The notes under the pieces are model-generated. The model worked only from the letters and a program-made list of their open reading frames with translations. It was not told where the DNA came from and did no database searches. A stretch of DNA of 64,000 nucleotides, taken from contig JAFTCJ010000021.1 of NCBI GenBank assembly GCA_017454765.1, positions 186,001 to 250,000 on the forward strand. Reading direction: 5' to 3'. Position 1 is the stretch's first letter, and the number at the start of each line of letters is the position of its first letter. Position numbers and translations under genes: made by a program. Source of the DNA: Erysipelotrichaceae bacterium. Its GTDB lineage: Bacteria > Bacillota_I > Bacilli_A > Erysipelotrichales > Erysipelotrichaceae. Of this stretch, positions 52,221 to 61,152 are shown in pieces.

Positions 52221-52632
52221 TGATCAGTTCCTCTATGGCATGTATGCCGATGGTGCCGCATTTGATGCGGTTGGCCTGCTGATAGAGCGTGTCAAAGGCA
52301 TTCGCCTCTTCCAGCGCGTCCTCATCAAAGGGTTTATCATCTACCATGTTATAGTATTCCTGAATGATCGCCTTTGCTTCCTCAAAACTCTTTCCGGTCA
52401 CCAGATCGCACATGATATCGGTGGAAGCCGTACAGATCGTGCAGCCGACACCGTCAAATTTGACATCTTCTATATGATCTTCACTGGCTTTCATGTATAC
52501 CGTGATGTCATCGATGCAGGATTCGGAAGCATTATGAACGGACCGGTATGAATCGTCCTCTACCGTCTGTTTGTTGTTGGGATGATTGTAATGATCCAGC
52601 ATGATCTCTCTTTTCAGTTCTTTGTCCATCAT
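52204..52632 (-). CDS. sufU: SufU zinc-dependent sulfurtransferase
   Basis: 142 aa from ATG 52632; a start at 52650 would add six residues including two Cys. Zinc ligands are in [22 protein letters not shown] and RIKCGTI, the SufU pattern. The [10 protein letters not shown] start is typical. SufU takes persulfide sulfur from SufS and passes it to SufB. The ATG overlaps the sufS stop. Confidence 0.93.
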   Translation of the reverse strand: MMDKELKREIMLDHYNHPNNKQTVEDDSYRSVHNASESCIDDITVYMKASEDHIEDVKFDGVGCTICTASTDIMCDLVTGKSFEEAKAIIQEYYNMVDDKPFDEDALEEANAFDTLYQQANRIKCGTIGIHAIEELINEFEQ

Positions 52633-53855
52633 AGTACACTGTCCACACATTTCTCTATCGTCGTATCTCTGATCACATCCACAAAGCGGTCGATCTCTTC
52701 TTTCGTATTGTAGATATGCATCGAAGCCCTGATCGTTTCATTCACATGGATCACGTGATGCAGCAGCTTGGCACAGTGATTGCCCGTCCTGACGGATATG
52801 CCGAGCCTGTTGAAATAAGAAGCCGCATCCTGGGCAAAGATCCCCTTCAGATTGAACGTGACGATACCGGCTTTGGATCCCCTGTTATAGACTTCGACAT
52901 TGTCCAGCTGTTCCAGTTTTTCAATGAAATAATCCGACAGCTCGATGCCGTACTCCATGACCTCATCCATGCCGATGCTTTCAAGATATTCGATCGCTTT
53001 TCTTAAACCGAGGACACCTTCGATGCAGGGCGTACCTGCTTCAAACTTTTCCGGAGTCTTCTGCAGGATAATCTCTCCGTTTTCGTAGAACCGGGCATTG
53101 CTTCCGCCGCCGTAGAAGATCGGATCCATCTGTTCCAGCAGATCGAATTTTCCATAAAGGATACCAATACCTGCCGGCCCCAGCATCTTATGGGAAGAAA
53201 ATGAAAGGAAATCGACATCCAGATCACTGACATCCACTTTCAGATGCGGAACAGCCTGCGCTCCGTCGATCGAAACCAGTGCACCGTGTTCATGTGCGAT
53301 CTTCACGATCTCTTTCACCGGATAGATATAGCCCATGACATTGGAAACATAAGGCAAGGCAACGATCTTCACCCTATTGTCGGAAAAACACTTTTCATAT
53401 TCATCCAGATTGAACACCGCATGTTCATCAAACGGGATATATCTGATCTCGGCTCCCGATGCTTCCGCCGCCTTGAACCAGGGCAGGATATCGGAGGCAT
53501 GTTCGACCTGAGAGGTCAGGATGACATCCCCTTTTTGCAGGAATTTCTTTCCGGCATTGATGGCAACAGTATTCAAAGAAGAAGTCGCGCCGTAGGTGTA
53601 GACGATACATTCCGGCCTTTCGGCTCCGATAAAATCAGCGACCGTCTTTCTGGTATCATCGTAGATCTTCGATACTCTGAAAGAAATATCATAATCGCCT
53701 CTGTGGATATTGGCATTTTCCCATTCGTAGTATTTCACGACTTCATCGATGACACACTGCGGCTTGAAGGAAGTCGCACCGGAGTCCAGATATATCAGAT
53801 CCGGATGATTGCGGATCATCGGAAAATCGTTTCTGATCTTGTTTACATCGAACAT
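52629..53855 (-). CDS. sufS: Cysteine desulfurase SufS
   Basis: 408 aa PLP enzyme. YLDSGATSFKP near the N-terminus, HRGDYDISFRVSKIYDDTR, QVEHASDILPW, SIDGAQAVPHLKVDVSDLDVDFLSFSSHKMLGPAGIGILYG (PLP Lys in SSHK, near 222), and the sulfur-carrying Cys in RTGNHCAKLLH near 361. It releases sulfur from L-cysteine for Fe-S assembly. It overlaps sufD by 13 nt. Confidence 0.96.
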   Translation of the reverse strand: MFDVNKIRNDFPMIRNHPDLIYLDSGATSFKPQCVIDEVVKYYEWENANIHRGDYDISFRVSKIYDDTRKTVADFIGAERPECIVYTYGATSSLNTVAINAGKKFLQKGDVILTSQVEHASDILPWFKAAEASGAEIRYIPFDEHAVFNLDEYEKCFSDNRVKIVALPYVSNVMGYIYPVKEIVKIAHEHGALVSIDGAQAVPHLKVDVSDLDVDFLSFSSHKMLGPAGIGILYGKFDLLEQMDPIFYGGGSNARFYENGEIILQKTPEKFEAGTPCIEGVLGLRKAIEYLESIGMDEVMEYGIELSDYFIEKLEQLDNVEVYNRGSKAGIVTFNLKGIFAQDAASYFNRLGISVRTGNHCAKLLHHVIHVNETIRASMHIYNTKEEIDRFVDVIRDTTIEKCVDSVL

Positions 53856-54574
53856 ACTTCATCTACCTTTCTGACTGCAGCTTCCTGTATCTTTCTGCCA
53901 TTATCAAAAGATTCATAAAAATCATCCGAAGGCATCAGATAGGATCTTAAGATCAGCTGCAGCGATTCTTTCTTGTTCAGACCGCGGGAATTCATGTAGA
54001 AAAGCACTTCTTCATCAATGGTGCCCATAGCCAGCGAATGTGAGGCCTTGACATCGTTTTCATCGATATTGAGCACCGGCAGCACTCTCGCCTTTTTCGG
54101 ATCGTCGATCGTCAGACAGTGTGAAGACTGGTGACATTTCGAACGTTTTGCCCCTTTGACGATCGTACCGATACAGTCCATTGAAAAAGATGACTGATCC
54201 AGACACACGATATTGTTGCTGATATTGACGGAAGAATCACTTTCCCTGTTGAACAGATCAAAAACGACATCCTTCTTCGCGGTACCCAGATATGTCGTAT
54301 GAACTTCCAGCTGGCTGTCTTTCATGACATCGATCCTGCTGTATTGTTTCAGATCGTATTTCTCAAGCTGCAGATAGCTGATCTGTATATGGGAATGGCT
54401 TATTTTTCCCGATTCATTCAGCGTGACATTTCCATGATGATCATTGAAGATCAGGATCGCATATTCTCCGTCTTTCAGATCATATTCGATATTGATCTTT
54501 TCGCAGTCAAGTATGACCGTCAAAGAACGGTCGATCAGAACAGGCTGAGAGTCCCGGATGATGATCTCAGGCAT
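53843..54574 (-). CDS. sufD: SufD-like Fe-S assembly protein, short form
   Basis: 243 aa from ATG 54574, much shorter than the roughly 350-440 aa of typical SufD. The beta-helix core and C-terminal KASHSLAMGTIDEEVLFYMNSRGLNKKESLQLIL are kept, including the conserved His of SHS. The N-terminal helical domain is missing. Position between sufC and sufS supports SufD. GAGAGGT SD; the start overlaps sufC by 8 nt. Confidence 0.85.
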   Translation of the reverse strand: MPEIIIRDSQPVLIDRSLTVILDCEKINIEYDLKDGEYAILIFNDHHGNVTLNESGKISHSHIQISYLQLEKYDLKQYSRIDVMKDSQLEVHTTYLGTAKKDVVFDLFNRESDSSVNISNNIVCLDQSSFSMDCIGTIVKGAKRSKCHQSSHCLTIDDPKKARVLPVLNIDENDVKASHSLAMGTIDEEVLFYMNSRGLNKKESLQLILRSYLMPSDDFYESFDNGRKIQEAAVRKVDEVCSM

Positions 54575-55391
54575 TTTTACCTCTCGGATTTCTGGCACAG
54601 GTGCCTAACGAATAAACAAGAGGTCTGCTTTCTCTGACCGGCTGTATCTTGAGTTCGTCATAGAGCCAGTCATAGCCGTCTGTATCGATCTTGTATACCA
54701 GTTCATCATCCCCTTCAACAACGATTTTTCCGTCAACGATGACATGGGAATGAGTCGGTCTTACCAGAGTAAAGAATCTTTCATAGTGGGAAACGATCAT
54801 CAGTCCCAGATCGCTTTTTTCCTTGAGTTCCAGGATGGCATCGGATACCAGCTTGATCGCATCGACATCCAGACCGGAGTCGATCTCATCCAGCATCGCG
54901 AATTCCGGTTCCAGCATCAGCATCTGCAGGATCTCATTTCTCTTCTTCTCACCGCCGGAAAAACCGTCATTGACGAAACGGTGGGCCAGGTCTTCCTTCA
55001 TCTTCAGCTTGGAGATATTGCCCTCCATGGCTTTGATGAACTTGAACAGTGAAATATTCTTCTCGAGACGCGAATTGATCGCTGCTCTTAAGAAATCGGA
55101 GTTGGTCACGCCGGCGATCTCCTTGGGATACTGCATCGCCAGAAAGAGGCCTTTTCTGCTTCTTTCATCGACGCTCATGGCCAGTACATCCTCACCGTTG
55201 AGAAGGATCTCTCCTTTTGTCACCGTGTATGCCGGATGGCCCATAATCGTCTGTAAGAGCGTGGATTTGCCGTTGCCGTTGGGGCCCATGATCGCATGGA
55301 TCTCACCTTTTTCAACAGTCAGATCGATGCCCTTTAATATTTCTTTTTCGCCTGCGGAAACATGCAGGTCTTTGATTTCCAGTTTTTGCAT
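54567..55391 (-). CDS. sufC: Fe-S cluster assembly ATPase SufC
   Basis: 274 aa from ATG 55391 (MQKLEIKDLHVSAGEKEILKG); ATGs at 55397 and 55403 and a GTG at 55400 are alternatives. ABC motifs: GPNGNGKSTL (Walker A), LAMQYPKEIAGV, GFSGGEKKRNEIL (signature), FAMLDEIDSGLDVDA (Walker B) and IVSHYERF. It drives SufBCD conformational change. About 20 extra residues at the C-terminus (PLVYSLGTCARNPRG) are unusual. The frame continues upstream of the promoter but without family similarity. Confidence 0.95.
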   Translation of the reverse strand: MQKLEIKDLHVSAGEKEILKGIDLTVEKGEIHAIMGPNGNGKSTLLQTIMGHPAYTVTKGEILLNGEDVLAMSVDERSRKGLFLAMQYPKEIAGVTNSDFLRAAINSRLEKNISLFKFIKAMEGNISKLKMKEDLAHRFVNDGFSGGEKKRNEILQMLMLEPEFAMLDEIDSGLDVDAIKLVSDAILELKEKSDLGLMIVSHYERFFTLVRPTHSHVIVDGKIVVEGDDELVYKIDTDGYDWLYDELKIQPVRESRPLVYSLGTCARNPRGKNA

Positions 55392-55407
55392 ATTCATCAC
55401 CATCAAA

Positions 55408-55413
55408 ATTATA
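55408..55413 (-). promoter_or_regulatory. -10 box of the suf operon
   Basis: TATAAT on the minus strand. The predicted transcript starts near GGTGATGAATATG, giving either a very short leader with a GGTGA SD for the ATG at 55391 or a leaderless GTG at 55400. Confidence 0.5.
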
Positions 55414-55481
55414 GCACCGTATCTTTTTTTGAAATGAAATATTATCCAATCTGAAATTTCTCTGAACTTTGAAAGATTAAA

Positions 55482-55510
55482 TTGTATTAATATAGATGAA
55501 CGTTTATAAT
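55482..55510 (+). promoter_or_regulatory. Sigma-A promoter of the prsA operon
   Basis: TTGTAT (55482-55487), exact 17-bp spacer, TATAAT (55505-55510). A GGAGG SD (55522-55526) is well placed. Two AACGTT palindromes (55499-55504 and 55515-55520) flank the -10 and could be operator half-sites. Confidence 0.75.
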
Positions 55511-55533
55511 ATATAACGTTTGGAGGTTTTTTT

Positions 55534-56538
55534 ATGGACAAAAAAGAACTGTTCAAGAAATACTGGTTCGTAGGCCTCGTAGCGCTTGTCCTGCTGGCTT
55601 TTGTCGGATTCTATGCAGTACAGGCGTATAAAAACAGAGACGTCGTCGTCAGCAACAAACAGACTGACGGCAAGTATGTCGCGTTCGAACTGGACGGTGA
55701 ACCGGTATATGCAGATGAACTTTATGAATCGTTATACGAAGCAGACGGACTTTCTCAGGCTGTCGTCGCCTTTGAAAGAGCGATCTTCAATGAAGCATAT
55801 GAGACGACCGAAGAAATGAAGAACATTGCCGCCAATTCTGCTGCATCCATCCTCTCCCGTTATTCCGAAGAATATGTCCTGCAGTCACTGGCTGCCATGG
55901 GCTATACCGGCGGGATCGATGATCTGACGCAGTACTATATCGACGGTCAGAAACAGGAACTGCTGATCAAGGAATATGTCAGTGCCAACAGCGACAAATA
56001 TCTCAAGGATATGTTGGGAACTGACGGACGCCTGATCTATCACATCCTGGTCAAGACCGATGTCAACGAAGTAACTGATGAAGACGGCAACGTGATCGGC
56101 TATGAAGCTGTTCCGACTGACGAACAGAAAGAAAAGCTGGCTCAGATCCAGGATGCCCTGAATGATGAAAACAACACATTCGAATATGTCGCCTATCTTT
56201 ATTCCGATGACGGATCAAAGGACAAAGGCGGATATATCGGTGTGATCAACGAAGAAAACAGAGAGATGTATGACAAGGCGTTCGCCGATGAGTCCATGAG
56301 ACTTGCTGACGGTGAGGTCTCCGATGTCATCACTTCCCAGTTTGGCTATCACATCATCAGAAATGCCGGTGTGGATGCGGATACGATCCTGAATGATTAC
56401 TACTTCCTTTCCGATCTGGAAAGCAATTTCCCGACGATGATACTGGAAGCCATCTTAAACAAGTCTGATGAACTCGGCTTTGAGATCAAGAACGAGGATC
56501 TCAAGACACAGATCCTGTCACAGCTGGAGGAAAACTGA
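55534..56538 (+). CDS. prsA: PrsA-like membrane-anchored peptidyl-prolyl isomerase (parvulin)
   Basis: 334 aa. An N-terminal transmembrane anchor (about residues 10-30) without a lipobox Cys, a helical chaperone domain and a parvulin domain at about 165-285 (IYHILVKTD, later KGGYIGVI, GEVSDVITSQFGYHIIR). It would help secreted proteins fold outside the membrane. Unlike Bacillus PrsA it seems to be an uncleaved membrane protein rather than a lipoprotein. It is followed one base later by a related lipoprotein gene. Confidence 0.88.
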   Translation: MDKKELFKKYWFVGLVALVLLAFVGFYAVQAYKNRDVVVSNKQTDGKYVAFELDGEPVYADELYESLYEADGLSQAVVAFERAIFNEAYETTEEMKNIAANSAASILSRYSEEYVLQSLAAMGYTGGIDDLTQYYIDGQKQELLIKEYVSANSDKYLKDMLGTDGRLIYHILVKTDVNEVTDEDGNVIGYEAVPTDEQKEKLAQIQDALNDENNTFEYVAYLYSDDGSKDKGGYIGVINEENREMYDKAFADESMRLADGEVSDVITSQFGYHIIRNAGVDADTILNDYYFLSDLESNFPTMILEAILNKSDELGFEIKNEDLKTQILSQLEEN

Positions 56539-56539
56539 T

Positions 56540-57412
56540 ATGAAAAAGATATTATGCATCCTGTTTGTACTCCTGCTCGCTGCAGGCTGTTCTTCCAAAA
56601 ATCATTATTCCTACGTCAGTGAGGGCGATGAAGTCCTCATCAGCGGACCGAACAAGTATTCCTATACCAAGAACGATCTGTACGCCTCTTTGAAGAAAGC
56701 ATCTGAAGGTGCGATCACCAATGAGATACTCACGCGTATCGCCAGGAATATCGAAGGTATCGATCTTGACAGCATCTATGCCGATGCCGGCAACCTGATC
56801 GAAACATACGTGTCCATGGGCTATGAATCCTACATCGTTGCTTCCTACGGTTCCCTTGAAGCATACAGACAGTCTTATATCTCGTCGCTGATCCTGTCGG
56901 AACTGTCAAAGCAGTATGCCAGGGAAAACTATGATACGCTTGTCGCCGACAAGAAGCCGGTCAAGATGCAGATCGCAACGTTTGAAAACCTGGAAGATGC
57001 CGAAAAGTGTATCGAAGATGTCAAAAACGGTTCCACATTCGATATGGCTGCCGTCAACAACAATGCCGCCAATGCGCCGCAGAGTGCTGTCTATACCGAT
57101 GACGATGCCAGCCTGGCTTATGAGATCAAGGAATATCTCAATTCGACTGAAAACACCGGTCTTTCCACGATCCTTGTCAGCACCGCTTCCTCAACCGATG
57201 AAAACGGAAATGCAGTCGATGTCAATACCTACTATCTTCTGAATGTCGAAAGCAGAAATACCGAAGACTTTACGGAAGAACTGATCGAACTGCTGGCTTC
57301 ATCTGTCTCCACGGATACAGTCAAGGAATACTTCCTGTCGACACATGACATCAAGTTCTATGATCAGGACCTTTATGAAATGATGTCTGCTGCCTACGAG
57401 GTACTCAAATAA
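56540..57412 (+). CDS. Lipoprotein with SurA/PrsA-like N-terminal region, no clear parvulin domain
   Basis: 290 aa from ATG 56540 with GGAGG SD. The signal peptide MKKILCILFVLLLAAGCSS has a lipobox LAAGC, so it should be diacylated and cut by LspA. The body is helical and acidic with a PrsA-like order: substrate-binding helices, then KPVKMQIATFENLEDAEKCIEDV, which resembles the first part of a parvulin fold. The conserved parvulin GGxxG block is missing. A catalytically inactive foldase partner of the upstream PrsA is likely. Confidence 0.75.
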   Translation: MKKILCILFVLLLAAGCSSKNHYSYVSEGDEVLISGPNKYSYTKNDLYASLKKASEGAITNEILTRIARNIEGIDLDSIYADAGNLIETYVSMGYESYIVASYGSLEAYRQSYISSLILSELSKQYARENYDTLVADKKPVKMQIATFENLEDAEKCIEDVKNGSTFDMAAVNNNAANAPQSAVYTDDDASLAYEIKEYLNSTENTGLSTILVSTASSTDENGNAVDVNTYYLLNVESRNTEDFTEELIELLASSVSTDTVKEYFLSTHDIKFYDQDLYEMMSAAYEVLK

Positions 57413-57807
57413 TGTGCGTCTTCTGCGAAATCATCAAGGGAAACATCCCTTCCAGAAAAGTATATGAGGACGAAAATTTCCTCGCGATCCTGGATATCTC
57501 GCAGACGACCAGGGGCCATACCCTGGTCATGCCGAAAAAGCATTATGACAATTTCCTTGAAATGCCTGCTGCCGAATTTGAAGCACTGATGTCCAAGACA
57601 CAGCAGATCGCAAAACAGGTCATCGCTTCATTGAATGCCAAAGGATGCAACATCCTGATCAACACCAATGAAGTTGCCGGCCAGAGTGTCATGCATACAC
57701 ATATTCATATCATTCCCAGATATGATGAAAATGATACGGTCACATTGAAATTCGAAGAAAACAGCTTCGATCTCGATGAGATCCTCAATCAGATATTAAA
57801 AGGGTAA
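57412..57807 (+). CDS. hit: HIT family nucleotide hydrolase
   Basis: 131 aa. Histidine triad HTHIHIIPR near residue 98 (HxHxHxx), with CVFCEIIKGNIPSRKVYED at the N-terminus and the RGHTLVMPKKHYDNF block. The two N-terminal Cys (VFCEI and its neighbour) are a partial version of the zinc site. It hydrolyses phosphoramidate or dinucleotide substrates such as AMP-lysine; the true one is unknown. The ATG overlaps the upstream stop (TAATG). Confidence 0.93.
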   Translation: MCVFCEIIKGNIPSRKVYEDENFLAILDISQTTRGHTLVMPKKHYDNFLEMPAAEFEALMSKTQQIAKQVIASLNAKGCNILINTNEVAGQSVMHTHIHIIPRYDENDTVTLKFEENSFDLDEILNQILKG

Positions 57808-57830
57808 ATCATCTCGATTTACCCTTTCTT
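57800..57830. terminator. Bidirectional terminator between hit and the UroD-family gene
   Basis: AAGGGTAAAT pairs with ATTTACCCTT (10 bp, 7-nt loop, including the hit stop). T-rich sequence follows on both strands, so it serves hit (plus) and the liv-uroD operon (minus). Confidence 0.7.
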
Positions 57831-57831
57831 C

Positions 57832-58830
57832 TTATATCCGGTCCTTGGAAAGTTCCAAGGCTTTTTCTTTGATGTATTTCAGTGTCTGTTCATCCAGCGG
57901 ATAGCGGATGACGCAGCCCGGAGCCAGGATATGTTTCACTCCTTTGAATGATTCAAGACAGGCTTCGATCTGTTCATCAATCTTTTCCAGGTTCCTGTCG
58001 GTGATATCCCTTCTGTCAAGACCGCCCATGATGCATTTGCCGCAGGTCTTGACTTCCTCAAGATCGGGAAGTGATTCCCAGGCATGCCAGTTGAAGATAT
58101 CCACCGGATAATCCTTCAGGATACTGAACATGATGTTGGTGCCGTGACAATGTACTGTATCGCAGAAGCCCGATGAGGCTTCCAGGACCTGCCTGTCATA
58201 GAAAGCACCGAACTCTTCAAATGTCTTTTCATCCGTCACGTCGCAGGAAGACATCTGGGAAGCAAAGAAAATACCGTCGGCGCCGATCCTGTTGACTTCT
58301 TTTACCAGCTGAACGGTCAGATCCGTGATGTTCTGCAGTGCTTCATGGATAAGTTCTGTATTTCCTTCGGCGATATCTTTCAGTATCCTGTTTCCGCACA
58401 GCTTGTTGGCTGTCGTAAACGGAGAAAACACCGTGAATATGACCGGAACATCCTCATCCTTCACCTTTTCCAGCAGCAGTTTCAGGGAATAGATCTCTCT
58501 CTGGATCGCCTTGCACTCACTGAGATCCTTCTTCTGGATCAGTTTCCAGTCTTCTACGGAATTGACCGGCGTGGAGATTAATTTAGCGACACCGCCCTTT
58601 TCGATCTGCGAATAATCGATCTCACAGCCGAAATCCTCGATCGCATACATTCCGTTGTTCATGGTCTTGATCAGATCGGTGTCATATTTTCTGTAAAACC
58701 GGTACGTTTCTTCTGCCAGTCTTTCAGGATCCATATCGATCCCGGGAAGATGAGTCCAGATCGCATAAGGAAGCTGATCGACTTTCTTTCCCTCTACCGC
58801 ATTGCGTATTCTCTCTTTCTTGCTTAACAT
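57832..58830 (-). CDS. UroD/MtaA-family protein (uroporphyrinogen decarboxylase-like), copy 1
   Basis: 332 aa TIM-barrel protein. It starts KKERIRNAVEGKKVDQLPYAIW, as in the UroD/MtaA/CmuA methyltransferase branch. Putative zinc residues are in TVHCHGTN (near 220) and LAPGCVI (near 307), giving an HxH...C set rather than the HxC...C of MtaA. Members transfer methyl groups between corrinoid proteins and thiols. No other haem gene is near, so true UroD activity is improbable. The ATG shares a base with the preceding lyase stop (TGATG). Confidence 0.8.
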   Translation of the reverse strand: MLSKKERIRNAVEGKKVDQLPYAIWTHLPGIDMDPERLAEETYRFYRKYDTDLIKTMNNGMYAIEDFGCEIDYSQIEKGGVAKLISTPVNSVEDWKLIQKKDLSECKAIQREIYSLKLLLEKVKDEDVPVIFTVFSPFTTANKLCGNRILKDIAEGNTELIHEALQNITDLTVQLVKEVNRIGADGIFFASQMSSCDVTDEKTFEEFGAFYDRQVLEASSGFCDTVHCHGTNIMFSILKDYPVDIFNWHAWESLPDLEEVKTCGKCIMGGLDRRDITDRNLEKIDEQIEACLESFKGVKHILAPGCVIRYPLDEQTLKYIKEKALELSKDRI

Positions 58831-60104
58831 CAGTCCTCCAGCATGATATTGAGTATTTCAATATCCGTTTCTTTCATACCTTCGGCAGCCATTCGGCCGT
58901 AGGCTTCAATGGTACGTTCGACATCTTTTTTGACCATACCTTCGCCATTGCGGAATACATTGTGATTTAAGGCCATATCGACGCTCATGAGCGCTGTTTC
59001 CACTGCAATCGATATTTTGCCTGCACAGCTGCTTTTCGCTCCGTCACAGACCATTCCGCCGATCACAGCGATACAGTTGGTGATGACATCGCAGATCTCT
59101 TCATAGCCTCCGCCTTTCAGCCAGCAGATGCCGCATCCGGCACCGGCTGCTGCCGATACGGCACCGCAGTAGGCACTCAGATAGCCGATATAGCGCTTCT
59201 GATGCAGAGCGATCAGATTGGCAAGTACGAGAGCCCTGATCAGCTTTTCATGCGATACCTTCAGTTCTTCCGCATATTCGATCACGGGAAGCGACACCGT
59301 CATTCCCTGGTTTCCGCTTCCGGAATTGATGACGACCGCCATCGGACAGCCGTTCATCCTGGCATCGGATCCGGCTGCCGCTTTGGCTCTCGCCCGGAAA
59401 CGGACATCCGGACATTCACGGCACGACAGCATCGTCTGACCGACCTGTTCGCCCCACTTGTCCTTCAAACCTCTTTCGGAGATCGCCGTATTGTCCTTGA
59501 TCTGCAGTTCAATGAGATCTTTCACTTCATCAAGATCCACCGTTTCCGCATATTCCAGGATATCGGCAACGTTCAGAAGCGATTTATCGGCGCCGACATC
59601 TTCATCGGAACAGCATTCCCTGTCCAGCAGGATTTCATCGTTCCTGATGATCTTCGTGAAGTTGGAATGCGTCTGCCGGATCTCAACCAGTGCTTTTTCA
59701 TTCCCTTTGAACGCTTCAATGCGGATATAAAGTGTCGGTACATCCTTTTCCAGATGACATGTCACCTTTATCTGCTTTAGATGTTCCTTTAGTTTCTCTC
59801 TTTCCTCATCGGAAACTCTGGATATGACCTGCAGTCCGGCATCCGGATCACCGGCACACATACCTAAAACAACGGCTGTATCAATGCCCTTGATCCCGCC
59901 GGAATTGGGTACGACGACTGCTTTGACGTTTTTGATGATGTTTCCGGAACAGTAGACTTCCACCCTTTCCGGAAGATCGCCTAATACCGCCTTCACTTTG
60001 GCGCCGGCAAGCGCCAGAGCGATCGGCTCGGTACAGCCGGTAGCTTCCTGAAGTTCTTCCTTCAGGATCTGTCCGTAAACTTTTGAAATCTCAGAGTTCA
60101 TCAT
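58830..60104 (-). CDS. CyuA/YhaM (UPF0597)-like Fe-S lyase, possible L-cysteine desulfidase or serine deaminase
   Basis: 424 aa from ATG 60104 (GGAGGG SD). The family pattern is clear: EATGCTEPIALALAGA with cluster Cys24, VPNSGGIKGIDTAVVLG, MNGCPMAVVINSGSGNQGMTVSLPVIEYAEEL, SAYCGAVSAAAGAGCGICWLKGG and GGMVCDGAKSSCAGKIS with further cluster cysteines. Members such as CyuA/CdsB break down L-cysteine to pyruvate, ammonia and sulfide, and the fold is related to L-serine dehydratase. The substrate here is not known. It sits between the two UroD-family genes and overlaps both. Confidence 0.82.
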   Translation of the reverse strand: MMNSEISKVYGQILKEELQEATGCTEPIALALAGAKVKAVLGDLPERVEVYCSGNIIKNVKAVVVPNSGGIKGIDTAVVLGMCAGDPDAGLQVISRVSDEEREKLKEHLKQIKVTCHLEKDVPTLYIRIEAFKGNEKALVEIRQTHSNFTKIIRNDEILLDRECCSDEDVGADKSLLNVADILEYAETVDLDEVKDLIELQIKDNTAISERGLKDKWGEQVGQTMLSCRECPDVRFRARAKAAAGSDARMNGCPMAVVINSGSGNQGMTVSLPVIEYAEELKVSHEKLIRALVLANLIALHQKRYIGYLSAYCGAVSAAAGAGCGICWLKGGGYEEICDVITNCIAVIGGMVCDGAKSSCAGKISIAVETALMSVDMALNHNVFRNGEGMVKKDVERTIEAYGRMAAEGMKETDIEILNIMLED

Positions 60105-61149
60105 TGACGATACCCTCCTCCATGACGACTTCATGCATCAGCGTGAAGACATAGCGGTCCACATCCATCGGCAAGGCACAGCCCGGTGCAAATACGACAC
60201 GTCTGTCCTTGCTTTCGTTGATCACCGTCAGCAGTCTTTTCCTGAAGAATTCCTTGAGTTCATCTCGGTTATTGTCTTCGTTGTAGTAATCATAATGTCT
60301 GGCCAGACCGGTAATCAGGATCTTATCCGTCATTTCCCTGACTTCGGCAACTGAAGAGATCGTATCGGAATCCAGTCCGGGAACACAGTTTTCCCAGCTG
60401 AAGGCCTGTACATCATAATCGATGCACTTGTCAAACATCAGATTGTTTTCACCGTGTACATGTAAGACATTGAACCAGGTCCTGTCTGTGATATAGGAAA
60501 GGATCTCCTTATCGTAAGGTGAACAGAACTCATCATATAATTCATCTGTGATCACGTTTCTTGATGCATACTGATTGGCGAAGAAGATACCATCGATTTG
60601 GGCTTCCTCGATCAGCATGTCCAGATATACTTTTGTGCTTTCAACGATCTTTCTCAGCGCTTCATGAACTTCAGCCTTGTGTTCCTTCATCAGAGGAAGC
60701 GTCTTATCATTGGTCCCCCTGCTCATCAGTTCCTGAAGGGTTGTCAGAGGCGTGAAGATTGTTGAGATGACCGGTTTTTTGTCTTTATAATAATCAGTCA
60801 GATTCTTTGCGATCGCTGTTTCCCTCAGAAAAACAGGATTGTTTCTGTCCAGTATTTCCAGATTCTTCAGTGTTTCCAGATCCCTGATCGGGTAGCGGTT
60901 GATCGTACCGTACCAGTGAGTCAGATCTTTCGACAGAGTGATGTCTCCGCCCCATGCTTCCGGAGGATAGTGTCCGGTTGACATGATTTTGATGAAATCC
61001 CATTTGCAGTACTCTGTGACACTGATCGTAGCCTTTGTCATGTCATGGACATTGTGATCCACCATCGGCATATGTACCCAGCCGCTGACACCGATCCTGT
61101 CAAAAGGCTCATGATTGATCATGGCTCTGATACGCTGTGTGCCGTTCAT
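60091..61149 (-). CDS. UroD/MtaA-family protein, copy 2
   Basis: 352 aa, distant paralog of the copy 250 residues downstream in the operon. MNGTQRIRAMINHEPFDRIGVSGWVHMP is the family N-terminus; LHVHGENNLMF (near 227) and VFAPGCALPMD (near 322) again give an HxH...C set. IDGIFFANQYASRN is shared with copy 1 (IFFASQMSS). It begins 3 nt after livF and overlaps the lyase gene by 14 nt, so it should be made together with the transporter. Corrinoid-linked demethylation is the best guess. Confidence 0.8.
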   Translation of the reverse strand: MNGTQRIRAMINHEPFDRIGVSGWVHMPMVDHNVHDMTKATISVTEYCKWDFIKIMSTGHYPPEAWGGDITLSKDLTHWYGTINRYPIRDLETLKNLEILDRNNPVFLRETAIAKNLTDYYKDKKPVISTIFTPLTTLQELMSRGTNDKTLPLMKEHKAEVHEALRKIVESTKVYLDMLIEEAQIDGIFFANQYASRNVITDELYDEFCSPYDKEILSYITDRTWFNVLHVHGENNLMFDKCIDYDVQAFSWENCVPGLDSDTISSVAEVREMTDKILITGLARHYDYYNEDNNRDELKEFFRKRLLTVINESKDRRVVFAPGCALPMDVDRYVFTLMHEVVMEEGIVNDEL

Positions 61150-61152
61150 TTC

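Noticed and set aside
57832-61149. Haem biosynthesis role for the two UroD-like genes
   Set aside because: No other haem gene is nearby, the copies are divergent, and the transporter/lyase context fits the MtaA-type branch better.
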